64,000 nt of DNA from Marinomonas polaris DSM 16579. Lineage in GTDB: Bacteria; Pseudomonadota; Gammaproteobacteria; Pseudomonadales; Marinomonadaceae. The translations under genes were made by a program, and so were the position numbers. The notes under the pieces are model-generated. The model did not search any database. It was not told the origin of the DNA and saw only the letters and a list, made by a program, of their open reading frames with translations. Shown here piece after piece: positions 32,566-41,311 of the stretch. Position 1 is the first letter of the stretch. Every line of letters begins with the position of its first letter. The stretch is taken from NCBI RefSeq assembly GCF_900129155.1, contig NZ_FQVF01000002.1, positions 62,001-126,000 on the forward strand, given 5' to 3'.

Positions 32566-32758
32566 GATGTATTCCTCGTTTATGGTTGTTTCAAAAAGCA
32601 TCAAAACTTATTCCGTTTTGATGCTTATATAGTAGAAACTATGGGTAAATAAGACAAACGATAAAAAATACGCCTATACCTGAAAAAAACTAATCAATCG
32701 GACAGTTAATCATTATGTAAGTGAGTGAAAGCAATATATATAAAGGCTTTCAGCTTAT

Positions 32759-33232
32759 TTATATACTGTCCAAAGGGCTACCATTTTGCTTTGCTGTGTC
32801 TAAACGTATGTAGGATTTTGTGCTCACGACGTCTGCATGGGCATAAAGTTGTTTGACTACTAAGTCAGTGAATTGCGCCATGTCTTTAGCACAAATTTCT
32901 ACCATCAAATCTACGTCTCCAGTGACACCATGTACGCTAATTGCAGCACTTTTTTGTTGCAGAAAATTCATCACATTATCTCGTGCATTGGGCACATCTT
33001 TACTGACGGTGACTAATGTCCAAGCCATGACGCTGTAGCCGAGTTTTTGGTAATTCACCTGCGCCCGATAACCACTAATAATGTCCATTTCTTCTAACTG
33101 ACGTAAGCGTCTTAGGCACTGAGATTGCGAGAGGTTAATACTCTCTGCTAACTGTGTATTGCTAAGACGGCCATCTTTCTCCAATGCTTGGATTATTTTG
33201 TAGTCGGTACGGTCTAGGGTGATTTCTTTCAT
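32759..33232 (-). CDS. Lrp/AsnC family transcriptional regulator
   Basis: A 157-residue regulator with an N-terminal winged HTH (LDRTDYKIIQALEKDGRLSN, then ESINLSQSQCLRRLRQLEEMD, about 5-50) and the C-terminal RAM ligand domain (about 65-145) containing GVTGDVDLMVEICAKDM. Lrp-type proteins sense amino acids and usually control a neighbouring gene. It is divergent from the PLP enzyme gene at 33385, with 152 bp between, making that gene the likely target. No palindromic operator is clear. Confidence 0.88.
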   Translation of the reverse strand: MKEITLDRTDYKIIQALEKDGRLSNTQLAESINLSQSQCLRRLRQLEEMDIISGYRAQVNYQKLGYSVMAWTLVTVSKDVPNARDNVMNFLQQKSAAISVHGVTGDVDLMVEICAKDMAQFTDLVVKQLYAHADVVSTKSYIRLDTAKQNGSPLDSI

Positions 33233-33384
33233 AAAAGGCTCAATTTAAACAAAAATCTTGTATTACGTTAGTGATTCTCGCTTCAAATAGCAAACAACTT
33301 GTGTGGCATATTATCTATACTTTTATCATATTAGTTTGTTGTTGATGACAAGCTTTAGATTGCATCCGATAAGGGGATAAGGTT

Positions 33385-34620
33385 ATGGCACCTAGGTTAG
33401 ATTTGGCGTTTGTACGTTCTCACTTCCCAGCTTTTAAAGAACCTTCTTTAGCGGGTCAGGCGTTTTTTGATAATGCAGGTGGTTCTTATGCTTGTCAGGC
33501 GGTGATTGATCATTTAGATCAATATTATCGAGAAACCAAACTGCAGCCTTATCATCTTCATCCTGCGGCACAAAAAGCCGGTGCTCAGATGGATTTATCT
33601 CACGAGCGTTTAGCCTCTTATTTGAATGTGAAGGCCAGCGAAGTTCATCTTGGACCTTCTACTTCTCAGAATACTTATGTACTGGCGCAAGCTTTTGGCA
33701 AGATTCTAAAAGCAGGCGACGAGATCATAGTGACCAATCAAGATCACGAAGCAAACATTGGTGTTTGGCGTGCATTAGAAGTACGTGGAATCGTGATTAA
33801 AGAATGGCAAGTTGATGCAAAGACTGGATCGTTAGATATTAATGACTTAGAGACCCTTTTTACTGAACGAACCAAGCTTTTAGCCTTTACCCATTGTTCG
33901 AATATCGTCGCTGAAATTAATCCTGTAGCAGAGATTTGCACCCGAGCGAAAGCCAAGGGTGTTGCGACTGTGGTTGATGGTGTTTCATTTGCTGGTCATG
34001 GCTTACCAAATGTGGATGCATTGGGTGCGGATATTTATCTATTTTCTCTTTATAAAGCTTATGGAACGCATCTTGGTGTGATGGTCATTCGTGATGCCAT
34101 GGCTGATAAATTGGGCAATCAAGCGCATTACTTTAATAAGGCTTATCGTCAAAAATGGTTTGTGCCAGCTGGACCAGATCATGCTCAAGTTGCGGCGAGC
34201 CGTGGAGTGTTGGATTACTTTGATGCCTTGCACGATCATCATTTCGATGCCACGGATTCTGGTGCTGAAAAAGCGCAGCGCGTGCGAAATTTGTTCCATG
34301 ATGCCGAGCAAGTATTGTTGGCTAAGTTGCTTAATTTTGTTGATCAACATCCCAGATTGACCTTACTTGGAACGGCAGATCCTGCGAAGAGAGCCGCGAC
34401 AGTGTCGATTATTCCTAAAGGACAAACGCCTCAGGAGCTGGCGCAGAAATTAGTTGATCAAGGCATTATTTGTGGAGCAGGGCACTTCTATGCGGTGCGT
34501 TTATTAGAAGCGATGGGGGTGGACACAAGTACGGGCGTGGTTCGCTTGTCATTTGTTCATTATACTAATGACGAAGAAATGGATCAGTTGATCGAGGCTT
34601 TAGATAAGGCGCTGTCATAA
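33385..34620 (+). CDS. Cysteine desulfurase-like PLP enzyme (VC1184 type)
   Basis: A 411-residue class V aminotransferase-fold protein of the cysteine-desulfurase-like TIGR01976 type. PFFDNAGGSYACQAV-like residues open it (FFDNAGGSYA around 27-36), PSTSQNTYVLAQA (around 93) binds phosphate, TNQDHEANIGVWR follows, and DGVSFAGHGLPNVDALGAD with FSLYKAYGTHLGV (PLP Lys around 225) completes the cofactor site. The usual catalytic Cys loop of true desulfurases is not obvious, so it may act on another amino acid. It is divergent from an Lrp-type gene. A bidirectional terminator follows. Confidence 0.85.
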   Translation: MAPRLDLAFVRSHFPAFKEPSLAGQAFFDNAGGSYACQAVIDHLDQYYRETKLQPYHLHPAAQKAGAQMDLSHERLASYLNVKASEVHLGPSTSQNTYVLAQAFGKILKAGDEIIVTNQDHEANIGVWRALEVRGIVIKEWQVDAKTGSLDINDLETLFTERTKLLAFTHCSNIVAEINPVAEICTRAKAKGVATVVDGVSFAGHGLPNVDALGADIYLFSLYKAYGTHLGVMVIRDAMADKLGNQAHYFNKAYRQKWFVPAGPDHAQVAASRGVLDYFDALHDHHFDATDSGAEKAQRVRNLFHDAEQVLLAKLLNFVDQHPRLTLLGTADPAKRAATVSIIPKGQTPQELAQKLVDQGIICGAGHFYAVRLLEAMGVDTSTGVVRLSFVHYTNDEEMDQLIEALDKALS

Positions 34621-34648
34621 CGGTACTTTTTAATAGTATTTTTGTTGT

Positions 34649-34690
34649 AGAGACAAGGTAGATAAAACATCTGCCTTGTCTCTATTTTTC
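34649..34690. terminator. Bidirectional terminator between the PLP enzyme and bluB
   Basis: AGAGACAAGGTAGAT (34649-34663) pairs with ATCTGCCTTGTCTCT (34669-34683) with one mismatch; ATTTTTC follows on the plus strand. It serves two convergent genes. Confidence 0.8.
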
Positions 34691-34698
34691 AATTTACC

Positions 34699-35355
34699 TT
34701 ATTTGTTTTTTGGTTCTGGCCAAGAATCATAATGAACCGCAGAACTAGCCTCTCGTCTTGGCAACCAGCCAGCCCTTTCTAGGTCTGGCGTGTCATGAAA
34801 TATGTCCACATAACCCACGCACAAATAGGCAATGATATCGATGGATTCAGGAATATTTAGCGTATCGCGTATCACCTTGTCATGAACAATACTGACCCAG
34901 CCAACACCAAGGTTTTCCGCTCTCGCAGCTAACCATAGATTTTGTACCGCGCACACAGAACTGAATAAATCCATTTCTGGCTTCGCGGTTCGCCCTAATA
35001 CAACAGAGCCTGTCCGGCTGCGATCGCATGTCACACAAATACCCAGTGGCGCTTCTTCAATTCCTTCTAGTTTGAAACTCTTATATTGCTCTTTACGCTT
35101 GCCTTCAAACAGTTCGGTTGCTTCGGCGTGAGCTTGCAAAAAACCTTGTTTAATTTGAGTCTTGGATTCTGCTTTGGTGACAAGAATGAAGTCCCAAGGC
35201 TGCATAAAGCCAACGCTTGGCGCATGGTGAGCAGCCAGTAATACGCGTTCTAAAACATCGTTAGGAATAGGGTCGGGTTTGAACTCTCGTCGTACATCAC
35301 GACGAGAGAATATGGTTTTGTATACCGCGTCGCGCTCTTCTGGAGTGATGTTCAT
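34699..35355 (-). CDS. bluB: 5,6-dimethylbenzimidazole synthase
   Basis: BluB cannibalises reduced FMN with oxygen to yield 5,6-dimethylbenzimidazole, the lower ligand base of vitamin B12. The 218-residue protein has the nitroreductase-like fold with FSRRDVRREFKPDPIP (around 16-31), HAPSVGFMQPWDFI (around 42-55), CDRSRTGSVVLGRT (around 110-123) and ENLGVGWVSIV, as in known BluB. The product feeds CobT encoded at 11 kb. It stands alone between convergent and unrelated genes, and no cobalamin riboswitch is visible in its short upstream region. Distinction from general nitroreductases is well supported. Confidence 0.93.
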   Translation of the reverse strand: MNITPEERDAVYKTIFSRRDVRREFKPDPIPNDVLERVLLAAHHAPSVGFMQPWDFILVTKAESKTQIKQGFLQAHAEATELFEGKRKEQYKSFKLEGIEEAPLGICVTCDRSRTGSVVLGRTAKPEMDLFSSVCAVQNLWLAARAENLGVGWVSIVHDKVIRDTLNIPESIDIIAYLCVGYVDIFHDTPDLERAGWLPRREASSAVHYDSWPEPKNK

Positions 35356-35477
35356 AATATCGACTTTCGCAATTGGATAGATCGATATTATGAGGAGTTA
35401 TGATGTTTTATGCCAATGAGGAAAACTCGGGTCATCAGGAGTTTTTCTAAGTTTGGTTTTTGTTAATGTGGTCGATT

Positions 35478-36005
35478 TTAAGTTTGATTGCTACAAACCG
35501 CTTTTAGTAATAAATCATCGCTTTCAAGCGGATACCAGGTTGAAGTCGATGGCTGTTTTGAATCTGGGGAAGCTGTGAAAGATTGAGTAAAATCTGTTCT
35601 GGCGCCTTGTACGCAATCGACTATTTGTGGAACACGTTTCGCCATGTGGCGACGTTCAAAAAAGTACAAGTCGACTAGAACAAGGTTCGGATCAATTTTA
35701 TTTTTTGCAGAATTCTCTACGTCGGCAGCGATAAAACGAAGAGTTTGTGGGAATACGTAGCTCCAAGGACGCCAAGGGGCTTCTTCTTGAACAGCTTTTA
35801 CAACGACAACGCCTTCTGGCAGTAAGCTCGTTTGATGATCATACCAATCGTACTCACCTTGAATTTGAAAACCAAGCATGGTGGCACCAGCAAACACAGG
35901 AACCAGCCATTTCGGCGCAGTTTGTTTGGTTATCTTTCTTAACAACAGAGCAATACCTGCGCCGCCAATACCGGCAAAAACGGTAGCAATGAGTTCCCAA
36001 AACAT
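35478..36005 (-). CDS. Hypothetical membrane-anchored protein
   Basis: This 175-residue protein has an N-terminal hydrophobic segment with Gly-rich GIGGAGIALLL (around 4-24) and a second one (about 30-45, WLVPVFAGATMLGF), then a soluble domain with WRPWSYVFPQTLRFIAAD and FFERRHMAKRVPQIVDC. I cannot name the family. It sits just downstream of the symporter gene (minus strand) but a hairpin separates them. The ATG at 36005 is chosen because an upstream in-frame start at 36062 would run through that hairpin. Confidence 0.6.
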   Translation of the reverse strand: MFWELIATVFAGIGGAGIALLLRKITKQTAPKWLVPVFAGATMLGFQIQGEYDWYDHQTSLLPEGVVVVKAVQEEAPWRPWSYVFPQTLRFIAADVENSAKNKIDPNLVLVDLYFFERRHMAKRVPQIVDCVQGARTDFTQSFTASPDSKQPSTSTWYPLESDDLLLKAVCSNQT

Positions 36006-36050
36006 AAGCGCTCTCTTTTTTGATTTTGTGTGGATTCTTATTATAGGGAA

Positions 36051-36080
36051 ATTGGGCCTCACAAAGAAGTGAGGCCCAAT
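36051..36080 (-). terminator. Hairpin downstream of the symporter gene
   Basis: ATTGGGCCTCAC (36051-36062) pairs perfectly with GTGAGGCCCAAT (36069-36080), 6-nt loop. The minus-strand T-run after it is weak (TTTCCCTAT). Confidence 0.7.
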
Positions 36081-36108
36081 GGTTAGAAGTGCTTTTTGCT
36101 GTTAAACC

Positions 36109-37875
36109 TTAGTGGTCAACTGCACCGCCTGCACCTTGAGGGTAACGAACGCTTTCAACAAGGTCTTGGATTTCTTTTGGTGGTGGCGCTGTCATCGAAG
36201 AGACAGTGAATGCGACTACAAAGTTAATCACCGCACCAATGGCACCGAATGACAATGGTGATACACCGAACCACCAATTATCAGGAGTATTGGCGAACGA
36301 TGCTGTACCTGGGACGAAGAACCAGCCAAGGAATAAGAAGATATAAACCAAGGTAGAAATCAGACCCGCTAGCATACCAGCGATTGCTCCAGTGCTATTC
36401 ACACGTTTAGAGAAGATACCCATCATTAGAGCAGGGAAGATAGAGGCTGCAGCAATACCAAATGCTAATGCTACTACCTGAGCCGCGAAGCCCGGTGGGT
36501 TCATGCCTAGATAGGTTGCCACAACAATGGCAACGAACATGGATATCCTTGCAACCCTGAGTTCTCCTTTGTCACTAATATTGGGGTTTATCGATCCTTT
36601 TATTAAGTCATGACTTATCGCAGACGAAATCGCCAATAGTAAACCAGCAGCAGTTGATAGTGCAGCCGCTAAACCACCCGCAGCAATCAGTCCAACGACC
36701 CAACCTGGCAAGTTTGCAATTTCTGGGTTAGCCAATACAAGAATGTCACCGTTAACCGTTAACTCATTACCAGCCCAACCACGAGCTGTTGCTTCGTCTT
36801 TAAAGGCAGGAACATCATTGTAGAACTGTACACGGCCATCGCCGTTTTTATCATCGAACTTGATAAGACCGGTAGTTTCCCATGTTTGAACCCAATCAGG
36901 ACGCTCAGCGTACTCAATAGGTGCCGCCGTTGGGCCAGAAGGATAGATAGTGGTCAGTAGATTCAAACGAGCCATAGACGCAACAGCAGGTGCTGTTAGA
37001 TATAACAAAGCAATGAATACTAACGCCCAACCAGCAGACCAACGAGCATCGGCTACTTTAGGAACAGTGAAAAAACGAATGATAACGTGTGGCAGACCCG
37101 CTGTACCTATCATCAAAGATAGTGTAAACAGAACCATATTCAGTTTGTTATCAACATCGGCAGTGTAATCTCTAAAGCCAAGTTCTCGCACCACTTCATC
37201 TAATTTTTGTAGCAATGGAATACCAGATTCAGTGTGATTAGAGAAAAGACCGATAGCAGGAATAAACGTATCCGTTAGCTGTAAGGAGATGAAAACGGCA
37301 GGGATGGTATAAGCAATGATTAGTACCACATATTGCGCAACCTGCGTATAAGTGATGCCTTTCATGCCGCCCAATACTGCGTAGAAGAATACAACAACCG
37401 CAGCGATCATAAGACCTGTGTTGTTATCTACTTCCAAGAAGCGAGAGAATGCCACGCCTGCACCAGTCATTTGACCGATTACATAAGTAACTGAAGCAAT
37501 GATCAAACAGGCGACAGCTACTAACCTAGCTGTATTGCTGTAGAAACGATCACCGATGAAGTCTGGCACGGTAAACTTACCAAATTTACGTAAGTAAGGT
37601 GCAAGCAACATAGCCAGTAATACATAACCACCAGTCCAACCCATTAGGTAAGTTGAGTTAGCGTAACCGCCTGCTGCGATCAAACCCGCCATGGAGATGA
37701 AAGACGCTGCAGACATCCAGTCAGCAGCTGTTGCCATACCATTAAGTACTGGATGGACACCGCCGCCTGCAACGTAGAATTCTTTTGTCGAACCAGCTCG
37801 TGCCCAAAATGCTATACCGAAGTAAAGCGCAAAAGAACCGCCGACGAAAAGTAAATTGATAGTAAATTGATCCAT
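36109..37875 (-). CDS. Sodium:solute symporter, VC_2705 subfamily (ActP-like)
   Basis: A 588-residue inner membrane symporter of the SSS family, in the large-subunit type that pairs with a DUF4212 protein; relatives carry acetate or other small organic acids with sodium. About 13 helices are visible, with WMSAASFISMAGLIAAGGY (around 53-71), GITYTQVAQYVVLI and GTAGLPHVIIRFFTVP (around 257-272). Between helices near residues 310-385 is an inserted hydrophilic loop containing an EF-hand-like DKNGDGRV (342-349). The DUF4212 small subunit lies five bases upstream on the same strand. Substrate is not determined by sequence. Confidence 0.88.
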   Translation of the reverse strand: MDQFTINLLFVGGSFALYFGIAFWARAGSTKEFYVAGGGVHPVLNGMATAADWMSAASFISMAGLIAAGGYANSTYLMGWTGGYVLLAMLLAPYLRKFGKFTVPDFIGDRFYSNTARLVAVACLIIASVTYVIGQMTGAGVAFSRFLEVDNNTGLMIAAVVVFFYAVLGGMKGITYTQVAQYVVLIIAYTIPAVFISLQLTDTFIPAIGLFSNHTESGIPLLQKLDEVVRELGFRDYTADVDNKLNMVLFTLSLMIGTAGLPHVIIRFFTVPKVADARWSAGWALVFIALLYLTAPAVASMARLNLLTTIYPSGPTAAPIEYAERPDWVQTWETTGLIKFDDKNGDGRVQFYNDVPAFKDEATARGWAGNELTVNGDILVLANPEIANLPGWVVGLIAAGGLAAALSTAAGLLLAISSAISHDLIKGSINPNISDKGELRVARISMFVAIVVATYLGMNPPGFAAQVVALAFGIAAASIFPALMMGIFSKRVNSTGAIAGMLAGLISTLVYIFLFLGWFFVPGTASFANTPDNWWFGVSPLSFGAIGAVINFVVAFTVSSMTAPPPKEIQDLVESVRYPQGAGGAVDH

Positions 37876-37880
37876 GCGAC

Positions 37881-38141
37881 TTACTCCTGAAGGCCAAATT
37901 CTTCATCAAGCTTGTTCATTCTCCAAGCGTAGAAGAAGGTCAAGACGATGAATACGAGAATGGAACCTTGCTGAGCGAACCAGAAGCCTAAATCAGCGCC
38001 TCCAATCATAATGCCTGAGAGCATGGGACGAAGTAGAATGGCACAACCGTAAGATGCTAATGCCCAAACCACTAAACTGCCTAGTATCAGCCTGAGGTTT
38101 GCTTGCCAGTATTTTTCTGCATTAATATTATGATCTGACAC
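37881..38141 (-). CDS. DUF4212 symporter small subunit
   Basis: An 86-residue membrane protein of the DUF4212 family, the probable small subunit of the symporter encoded immediately after it. Two hydrophobic segments (about 17-38 and 47-70) are separated by MIGGADLGFWFAQQGS, the conserved loop, and the C-terminus FYAWRMNKLDEEFG is the usual cytoplasmic end. The ATG follows AAGGAGAT. The pair is cotranscribed, five bases apart. Confidence 0.9.
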   Translation of the reverse strand: MSDHNINAEKYWQANLRLILGSLVVWALASYGCAILLRPMLSGIMIGGADLGFWFAQQGSILVFIVLTFFYAWRMNKLDEEFGLQE

Positions 38142-38227
38142 GGTAGATCTCCTTATAATTATTGTTATACGCCTTATTAATTTAGCAGGCAGTTGTCTAA
38201 TAAGAAGTCAGACTTTAGTCGCATAGA

Positions 38228-38947
38228 GTGCTTTTTAATCAAGATATGCTCATGTGGGATTTACGCAACATTGCCTTTCGAAAGAGAGTAAGAGAAGTGA
38301 ACATAAATATTAAACAAAAGATTCTTTCGGTTTGTGCTGAAAAAATAAAACAAAAAGGCGACGGCGTTCAAGTGTCGTTTTATGCTTTTTTTTCCAATAA
38401 AAACGATGCCCCCATCACCTTGATGGCTGTTGCTCGCTGGTGGATTGAAGAACAGCAACTGAATCACTTCGAAAAAGCCACCAAGATTTACGCCATGGTG
38501 GCATCGCTTGATGACTCATCAGTATTTCAATCATCTTATGCTGAACAAGATAAAGGCCTTAATCATCTGACGTTGAGTGTGACAAATCTCGATTCCTCTC
38601 TCGAATTTTATTGTCACCTGCTCGGTTTTAAAGCAGAAGTACGTTGGAATACAGGCGCCTATTTGTCATACGGGAATTGTTGGCTTTGTTTATCACTGGG
38701 TGAAGCCAAACCTAGTCGGGATTACACGCATTTTGCTTTTAGTTTTGACTCATCAGCCATGTCTCGCATTCAGCAAAAAAGTGCTTTTCAAGCCGTGAAG
38801 CAATGGCAAGAAAATAGTAGTGAAGGGGATTCTTTGTATATTGAAGACCCTGATGGCCACAAGTTAGAGCTGCATTCAGGTTCCCTTGCTACGCGTCTTG
38901 AGTCTCTAAAAGCTAAACCTTATGAAGGATTGGAGTGGTTACATTAA
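38228..38947 (+). CDS. FosA-like glutathione transferase with unassigned N-terminal region
   Basis: The C-terminal part (about 109-239) is a complete VOC-fold protein strongly like FosA, the Mn-dependent glutathione transferase that inactivates fosfomycin. The putative metal ligands are His113 (GLNHLTL), His168 (DYTHFAF) and Glu214 (HKLELHSG); SEGDSLYIEDPDG corresponds to the potassium-binding loop. The first 108 residues are in frame but not part of FosA; they contain SVCAEKIKQKGDGVQVSFYAFF and VARWWIEEQQLNHFEKATKIYAMVA and match nothing I can name. Possible starts are GTG 38228, ATG 38246 or GTG 38297; the last has AGAGAAG upstream. Fosfomycin activity is inference. Confidence 0.8.
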   Translation: MLFNQDMLMWDLRNIAFRKRVREVNINIKQKILSVCAEKIKQKGDGVQVSFYAFFSNKNDAPITLMAVARWWIEEQQLNHFEKATKIYAMVASLDDSSVFQSSYAEQDKGLNHLTLSVTNLDSSLEFYCHLLGFKAEVRWNTGAYLSYGNCWLCLSLGEAKPSRDYTHFAFSFDSSAMSRIQQKSAFQAVKQWQENSSEGDSLYIEDPDGHKLELHSGSLATRLESLKAKPYEGLEWLH

Positions 38948-39057
38948 ATCTGTACCATATCAACCCTAGTAAAGAAGAACGGACCTATTGGTGAAGGTTT
39001 TTAATCATTGCGTATGTCATAATCGACCAGTGACAGACTTGTCTTAGGAGACAAAGG

Positions 39058-39525
39058 GTGATTCAAGCAATTTTCGTGTCGAAAAAATCCAAACAAGCTC
39101 AAATAGGCATTGATGCCGTCAAAGTCGATGCGGGTAAAGGCATCGTAGGCGACAGATATTACGGAAAAAAGGGTGTCGACGGCCCAAATATTACCTTTGT
39201 TGAAAGTGAAGAAATCGCCGCTTTTAATGCAAACTTTGGGCAAAATATTGGTCTTTCTGCGACCAGGCGTAACATAGTGACCCAAGGCGTGCGACTTAAC
39301 CAATTAGTTGGTCAAGAGTTCTCGATTGGCGATGTGCGCTTTTATGGCGTTGAGCTTTGTGAACCTTGTGGCTCGCTAGGAAAATCCCTAGCGAATGATT
39401 CTATCTCATCACCACAAGTTGTAAGAGGTTGGCTTCATCGTGCAGGTTTAAGAGCTAACGTCTTGAGTACTGGAATATTACGTACCGGCATGCAGTTTAA
39501 TTTGATCCAGAAAGGCGCTAAATAG
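39058..39525 (+). CDS. MOSC domain-containing protein
   Basis: A 155-residue single-domain MOSC protein. MOSC domains, as in molybdenum cofactor sulfurase and YiiM, handle sulfur or molybdopterin substrates through a conserved Cys. Here VDAGKGIVGDRYYG (around 22-35), FVESEEIAAF, RRNIVTQGVRLNQLVGQEF (around 70-88), and LCEPCG (around 99-104, likely catalytic Cys) with GLRANVLSTG are seen. The start is GTG 39058 behind TAGGAG. It stands between the FosA-like and PLP enzyme genes with no clear operon. Activity unknown. Confidence 0.88.
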   Translation: MIQAIFVSKKSKQAQIGIDAVKVDAGKGIVGDRYYGKKGVDGPNITFVESEEIAAFNANFGQNIGLSATRRNIVTQGVRLNQLVGQEFSIGDVRFYGVELCEPCGSLGKSLANDSISSPQVVRGWLHRAGLRANVLSTGILRTGMQFNLIQKGAK

Positions 39526-39545
39526 TACCTGTCTGAATCGTTTAA

Positions 39546-41264
39546 TTAAACAAGATCCTCAGCCAAAACAAAGCGTTTAATGTCGTTAAATTCTTTATTA
39601 AAGGGTTGTGGCTGCGCGGTGAATTTACCTGCTAGGCAGTCTTTTATAATCTCTTCAGCACGCGTTAGATAAGTGTTTCTATCTTCTGTTTGACTTGGCT
39701 TTGGTTCTGCTTTTGGATGCTGCACTTTTGTTTGCAACAACAATAGTTCATTAAGCGACTTAGCTTTGGTTGATTTACCTTGGAAACGCCATAAATCAGT
39801 ACCTTGGTCATAAGCGTAATAAGGCAATAGGGTCGTGCCGTGTTTCGCGACGAAATCGATAGCGTCTAAAATAAACATTGCTTCAGCATCGTCTAAGAAA
39901 TAATTCAAATTGAAGCGAACCCAGCCAGGCTTTACCAGTTTCTCGCCTTTTCGCATTGCTTCTTGAATACGTTCCGATTCAGTTTTGTCGATACCTAAAA
40001 GCTGATGGCCATAAGGCCCAGCGCAAGAGCAACCACCTCGAACTTGGATACCAAACACATCATTCAGTACAGCGGTGACAAAACCGTGATGTAAGTAACC
40101 AAAGTCGGTTTTAATGCGAAAAGCGGTAATCGACAAACGCGCTGCGTCAGCATGACCTAAGCGTTCAATGTTTGGGTGGTCATGCCAATACTTGTCGATC
40201 AATTGCACGAGTTCGTGTTCACGGGCTTCGATCGTTTTATCACCAACGGCTTGTTTAAGCTGAAACACCAAGCCTGCACGAATGGATTCTAGAATTCCCG
40301 GTGTGCCGCCTTCTTCGCGACGTTCGCCAATCGGTAAAAATGTGTGATCTTCAGGTGTCACAAAAGACACCGTGCCACCGCCAATAAGGCTAGGTTTTGG
40401 GTTAGTTATTATGGCTTTTTTGACGATTAAAATACCTGAAGTACCCGGGCCGCCGATAAATTTATGGGTAGAGAAAAAGATCGCATCTTTGGCAAGAGCT
40501 TGGTCAGCACTTGGATTCATATCTAGCGCCACATAAGGCGCGGCCGCGGCAAAATCCCAAAAAGCGAGGGCATTATAGCGATGTAACAAGGTGGTAATTG
40601 CATCTTGGTCACACAAAATTCCAGTAACGTTAGATGCAGCGCTGAAACTACCGATGAGGCGTTTATTTTGTTTTGCCTGTAATTGCTCTTCTAAGGAGAT
40701 TAAACAAACGCCGCCGTCTTTAGATTCTGGGATTCTGATTACTTCAATACCCAGCTCTCGCCAAGGCAATTCGTTAGAGTGGTGTTCATACGGTCCAATG
40801 AAAACGCAGATCTCTGATTTGTCAGACTCACTCAATTGACGCAAGCCTAATTGACTAATTAAGGTATTAATCGCGCTGGTGGCACCGCTGCCGCAAAATA
40901 TCACCAAGTCTTCTGCTGACGCGTTGACGGCGTCTCGAATTTGCTGTCGAGCTTGTTCACGAAAGGCGGTAGTTTGTTGTCCGGTAGCATTGGCTTCAGT
41001 ATGAGTATTGGCATAAAGCGGCAAGACGTTTTGACGAATAGCGTCTTCGATAAAGTCTAGACTGCGGCCAGAGGCGGTGTAGTCGGCGTAGGTTAAGGTT
41101 CTTGCGCCAAAGGGTGTGTTTATTTGTGTGTTCTTGCCGATGATACCGTCGCGAATGTGGGCAAACAGAGCTTCTTCATTCGATAGCGCTTTTGTGCTTT
41201 GGTTTTCAGTGCGTAGGTTTGTCTCACTTTGATTTAAAGTGCTTTCTGCGGCAGCAATGGACAT
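39546..41264 (-). CDS. Class V aminotransferase / cysteine desulfurase-like protein
   Basis: A 572-residue PLP enzyme, longer than usual cysteine desulfurases (about 400). The core includes YADYTASGRSLDFIE (around 59-73), FCGSGATSAIN (around 123-133), GPYEHHSNELPWRE, DFAAAAPYVALDMN and STHKFIGGPGTSGIL (PLP Lys around 270), then RGGCSCAGPYGHQLLG (around 405-420), where a Cys lies where desulfurases place the sulfur-accepting residue. About 90 extra C-terminal residues follow. An Lrp-type gene lies just upstream (48 bp) on the same strand. Whether it desulfurates cysteine or a related substrate is unknown. Confidence 0.82.
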   Translation of the reverse strand: MSIAAAESTLNQSETNLRTENQSTKALSNEEALFAHIRDGIIGKNTQINTPFGARTLTYADYTASGRSLDFIEDAIRQNVLPLYANTHTEANATGQQTTAFREQARQQIRDAVNASAEDLVIFCGSGATSAINTLISQLGLRQLSESDKSEICVFIGPYEHHSNELPWRELGIEVIRIPESKDGGVCLISLEEQLQAKQNKRLIGSFSAASNVTGILCDQDAITTLLHRYNALAFWDFAAAAPYVALDMNPSADQALAKDAIFFSTHKFIGGPGTSGILIVKKAIITNPKPSLIGGGTVSFVTPEDHTFLPIGERREEGGTPGILESIRAGLVFQLKQAVGDKTIEAREHELVQLIDKYWHDHPNIERLGHADAARLSITAFRIKTDFGYLHHGFVTAVLNDVFGIQVRGGCSCAGPYGHQLLGIDKTESERIQEAMRKGEKLVKPGWVRFNLNYFLDDAEAMFILDAIDFVAKHGTTLLPYYAYDQGTDLWRFQGKSTKAKSLNELLLLQTKVQHPKAEPKPSQTEDRNTYLTRAEEIIKDCLAGKFTAQPQPFNKEFNDIKRFVLAEDLV

Positions 41265-41311
41265 GTTTCTTTCCTTATTTGGCTTGCCGCATTAATAAAC
41301 CTGTTTATCAC

